Below are positions 61,218-64,000 of a stretch of 64,000 nucleotides of DNA, piece after piece (positions within the stretch are counted from its first letter, which is position 1; each line of letters begins with the position of its first letter). The notes below the pieces were generated by a model. The model ran no database searches, had not been told where the DNA came from, and saw only the letters and a program-made list of their open reading frames with translations. Position numbers and translations under genes: made by a program. The stretch comes from Selaginella moellendorffii (Eukaryota > Streptophyta > Lycopodiopsida > Selaginellales > Selaginellaceae), in the NCBI RefSeq assembly GCF_000143415.4, contig NW_003314318.1, positions 266,971 to 330,970 of the forward strand, written 5' to 3'.

Positions 61218-62267
61218 ATGGATGCTGGCGGGCTGATATGGGGCGCTGGAGGCGCGATCCAGACGCGCCGAGCTCCAGTGGGGAACGATTCCAGGGACGT
61301 GTTTAGGGATCTCATCTACACGGAGCGTCCATTTTGGAGGAAGACGCGCTTGAGCACCAGCAACATGGTGGCCGCCATCGCCGGATTTCGCGAGAGGTAC
61401 GAGGCAATGCCGGGGCTCCACAGGCGCTGGGGCGAGGCGTATGGATCCATCCAGGGCTTGGCGCAGTTCCTCTTCCAGGCCAACAGGATCGAGCAACAAG
61501 GCTACGAAAGCTTCGATCTCACGCTGGACGCCGTGCGCGGCGGCAAGCATCTGGCCACCGCCCGCCACGACGATCGCCGCGCAGAGGCGATGCGATGCCT
61601 CAACCTCGCGCTGGCCAGCGTCATCGACCAGAAGATCCCGCGATTCAGCGTGGAGGGGATCGCTCTCGCGCACGAGACTCTGCTGGCAACGTCCAAGCCC
61701 GAGATCGCAGGGAGGATTCGAGACGAGGATGCGTTCACGCGGACGAGCGTGGGATACTGGCGGATGTTCCGGCGGCCCGCCAGCGTGGCGGCCGAGCTGG
61801 CGGAGCTCGTGCGTGACTGTAACCTCTCGCTGGCGGGGATATTCCGGGACATTGGTGACGTGGCCGAGCGCTGCCATGCCCTGCTGGAGCTTGGCGGCCA
61901 GCTCTTCTACCAGTTTGAGGCAATCCATCCCTTCAGGGATGGGAATGGGAGGATTGGGCGGATTCTTTTGGCGGCGGCGGTGAGGAGCATTGGGCCTCCA
62001 CATCCAAATGTTTTGCTGGAAGATCGAGATGGGGAGGATGACGGCGTGGATCCACCGTTTGTGGATCGAGAGAATTACATTCACTGCTTCGAGCGTGCGG
62101 ATCATTTGGGCGACAAGGTGGACACGCTTTACAATCTTCCGGTGTTCTACTCGGACAAGCTGGGAAGCCCGGACGATCTCACTGCCATGATCGCCGAGGG
62201 GATTTACGTGTCGTGGAAGAGGTTCTTCCGTGCCATGGAGGAGGCTTCTACTTCAACTGAGGAGTGA
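61218..62267 (+). CDS. Fic-domain protein (putative AMP transferase), intact and intronless
   Basis: 349 residues. The Fic catalytic motif HPFRDGNGRIGR starts at residue 237 and matches the HPFx[D/E]GNGRxxR consensus exactly. These enzymes transfer AMP (or related groups) from a nucleotide onto Ser, Thr or Tyr of target proteins; the His and the Arg residues act in catalysis and phosphate binding. Near residue 86 the segment QANRIEQQG resembles the N-terminal inhibitory helix (S/TxxxE) of class II Fic proteins, keeping the Glu but with Ala at the Ser/Thr position. There is no signal peptide or membrane segment by eye. The single exon, GC-rich composition and bacterial-type motif contrast with neighbours. 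The start is the first ATG of the frame. A dead copy lies at 32626-33240. Confidence 0.9.
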   Translation: MDAGGLIWGAGGAIQTRRAPVGNDSRDVFRDLIYTERPFWRKTRLSTSNMVAAIAGFRERYEAMPGLHRRWGEAYGSIQGLAQFLFQANRIEQQGYESFDLTLDAVRGGKHLATARHDDRRAEAMRCLNLALASVIDQKIPRFSVEGIALAHETLLATSKPEIAGRIRDEDAFTRTSVGYWRMFRRPASVAAELAELVRDCNLSLAGIFRDIGDVAERCHALLELGGQLFYQFEAIHPFRDGNGRIGRILLAAAVRSIGPPHPNVLLEDRDGEDDGVDPPFVDRENYIHCFERADHLGDKVDTLYNLPVFYSDKLGSPDDLTAMIAEGIYVSWKRFFRAMEEASTSTEE

Positions 62268-62922
62268 TATAATACTCGAACAATGTTCTAGGCATATCCG
62301 CTCTTGACTTTGATTAAATCAAAACCGTTGGCTCAGTTATTTGAAAGAAGCAGAAGAAGACATAGCTTCACATCAGAACATTAAACGGTTGTGAGCTTGG
62401 ATCGCAAGAAGATGCAAATTTCCGGAATCATCTCCCATTTCAGTGACCACCCTCTTTCGCTAGCGGTTTTCGACTCATCCTGCAGACCGACAAGCGATAT
62501 TGTTCAATGCCTATTGCAGGTACTTGCTCGATCAAGGCAGCCCAGCAAAATAGTCTCTCTCCTGCTGCCACTGAGGGAGGTGGCCTAGAATGGACAGTTT
62601 GTTCATGTAAGTGTAATCACTCGTCCTGCAAGACTGATCAGTTGGCTAAGGAATCCAGAGGAAAAAAAATTGTACTTACATCCAAAAATCCCTGCTGGAA
62701 GACCGAGATTGAATCACCATTTCACTTGCAAGAAAGTTCCGAGACGTGAACTTTCTGAAGCAAGCTCGACAACTGATCTGTCGCCCTTAGAAGCATTGGC
62801 ATCCAGAACCTCAGCCTCATCAACTATGACTATCACCACGCCGGTCAACAAAAGTCAACTAAGGTAAACTCTACCTTGATATAACTGTGCAGGGGTTTAT
62901 TTTTTGGAGAGATAGAGTAGCA
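62268..62922 (+). other. Fic to RPL32 spacer with possible unknown short exons
   Basis: Frames with protein-like composition occur, for example QISGIISHFSDHPLSLAVFD (from 62411, ending at a CAG|GTACTT donor-like site at 62519) and NHHFTCKKVPRRELSEASST (62715-62775). They are in different frames, I could not connect them, and no domain is recognisable. Confidence 0.3.
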
Positions 62923-63497
62923 ATGGCGCTAGTCATGGCGATGGCACCATGCCAGGGACTGGGAGGAGCAACCACATTGCGATTCCGGCCAATATCCACT
63001 CCACCAAGCAAGAGAGGTATGGCAACCATCGTCATGGCAGTGCCCAAGAAGCGAACCTCCAAAACCAAGAGGAAAATCCGCCATGCCGTGTGGATGCGCA
63101 AAGCTCGAGTAGCCGCCGACAAGGCCCTGTCCCTCGCAAAGTCCGTTCTCACTGGTCGCTCAAACAGCTTCTACTACGAGACCGATGATCAACCTCCTGC
63201 GGTAACTTCCCCAATCCAAAAATTCTCTCTCGGTCTCTGTTACTCAAGTTTCGCGTTTTTGGAGCCCAGGAAACACCCAAATGCTTTGGCGATGGCTATG
63301 GTCTGACAGAAGAGGGAATGCTCGACGAGGAGGAAGAAGACATGTTAGAAGAAGTAAGTCATTGTCATTCCTTTTTATGTTTAGCTTACTTGGAGTTGCG
63401 ATTCCAGGCTCGGTTCAATGCGAGAGCAGTGGTGGTCGGCATAAATTTCCTCAATCTCCTGGCAGCAGCGAGGCTTGCTGGAAGAACACGCTTGTAA
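62923..63497 (+). CDS. RPL32: Plastid ribosomal protein bL32, nuclear-encoded precursor
   Basis: Subunit of the plastid 50S ribosome. Exons 62923-63201, 63270-63353 and 63408-63497 join in phase to 150 residues. Introns of 68 and 54 nt have GT-AG ends. Residues 1-37 are rich in Ala, Ser/Thr and Arg with few acids, as in a plastid transit peptide. [16 protein letters not shown] begins at residue 38 and [14 protein letters not shown] follows; both are hallmarks of plastid L32. After the L32 domain there is an acidic stretch ([17 protein letters not shown]) and a hydrophobic/basic tail ([20 protein letters not shown]), neither of which I know from plastid L32. The start is the first ATG after an in-frame GTG run. 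It converges with the WD40 gene at 63640. Confidence 0.92.
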
Positions 63498-63639
63498 GTT
63501 GTAAGTTGTTCTCCAGGAAAGAGAAAGAGAAGCTCCTCCGTTTAAGTCTCTATAGTGATGATGCGTGCATGTAGACTAGCTCATCGCGGGAAGCAAGCCA
63601 TGTACTCCACAGTTCGTCGTCATCGGATTCTAGTGAGTT

Positions 63640-64000
63640 TCAAAAGGTTGAGCTCCGCTTTTGATCAAGCTTCCTACAAGTACCTCGAAAGACGAGTTTC
63701 GCCGGTGTGCAGCTGATACCAGTTTCTGTGTGTAACAGGCTGCCAGTTCGTAAGCTCCAGATCCTGACAGCATTGTCTTCACATCCTGTCATCCGAAGCC
63801 ATCCATCTCATGCCCGTTTTCCATTTTATCTCAAAACTTCAAACCTGACATAAGAACCGTTCCAGTCGGATCTATGCCAAGCTGCAGGGATGAAAACGAG
63901 TTCTTATGTCCTTCGAAGGAACGCAACCATCCTCTTCCCACAAGACGCCGATCCCACAGCCGAATCTGATCAAATAATAAAAGCTAGTGAAAACCGAAAG
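63640..64000 (-). CDS. WD40-repeat protein, 3' end only (possibly DCAF4-like)
   Basis: Last exon 63640-63785 and preceding exon 63845-63965, separated by a 59-nt intron. Upstream exons lie beyond the window. Translation gives IRLWDRRL, GHKNSFSSLQLGIDPTGTVLMSG and NAVRIWSLRTGSLLH, typical WD40 blades with the WD ends. The layout recalls DCAF4, a CUL4-DDB1 substrate adaptor, but that assignment is tentative. It is tail-to-tail with RPL32, 142 nt apart. Confidence 0.75.

Noticed and set aside
61334-61983. 160- and 180-codon frames overlapping the Fic gene, and the 302-codon antisense frame 61197-62105
   Set aside because: Shadow frames in GC-rich coding DNA; only the 61218-62267 frame carries the Fic motif.

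Overview
This is a plant nuclear window, most likely from the lycophyte Selaginella (S. moellendorffii is my best guess). The evidence is a land-plant INDETERMINATE-DOMAIN zinc-finger gene, a plant-type mitochondrial phosphate carrier, a plastid ribosomal protein L32 encoded in the nucleus, and host introns that are nearly all 47-100 nt long. The species is inferred from these features, not proven. Exon coordinates were built by hand from reading frames, GT/AG sites and family alignments.

Layout. 1-891: 5' exons of an IDD transcription factor (minus strand, cut by the window edge). 892-9420: AT-rich intergenic DNA with no gene I can support. 9421-10619: five-exon mitochondrial phosphate carrier (minus). 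10.7-27.4 kb: a transposon field holding a decayed Ty3 reverse transcriptase and a young, non-coding LTR retrotransposon (LARD, 16559-23816) with nearly identical LTRs and a perfect 5-bp target duplication. 27520-32576: complete 15-exon gene for the spliceosomal helicase Aquarius (AQR, minus). 32.6-33.2 kb: a ruined Fic gene head-to-head with AQR. 33.3-43.6 kb: old repeats, scraps of GMC oxidoreductase, LRR kinase and PIF/Harbinger transposase genes, a solo LTR of the LARD family, and a TRIM element. 43972-52392: a tandem TRIM array, split by a full chromovirus (44449-51965, Ty3/Gypsy with chromodomain). 52.4-55.9 kb: AT-rich decayed repeats. 55961-59136: a Crinkler-type gene (minus) with ubiquitin-like header, P-loop NTPase and nuclease-like domains. 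59.4-60.9 kb: a P450 scrap and a partial AQR copy. 61218-62267: an intact, intronless Fic gene. 62923-63497: nuclear plastid bL32. 63640-64000: 3' end of a WD40 gene (minus).

Main points. (1) An AQR-Fic head-to-head pair was duplicated within this window, and each copy kept the opposite partner. (2) The chromovirus pol frame is interrupted by two tiny GT-AG introns of host size, one lying between catalytic residues of the integrase. (3) The LARD, its solo LTR and the chromovirus share a roughly 80-bp LTR core, which suggests that the non-coding element borrows the chromovirus machinery. (4) Crinkler-type and Fic genes are unusual in a plant. (5) Plastid L32 appears to have moved to the nucleus and gained a transit peptide and a C-terminal extension. 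(6) The three minus-strand genes AQR, phosphate carrier and Crinkler each carry TAGGGTTT in their leaders.
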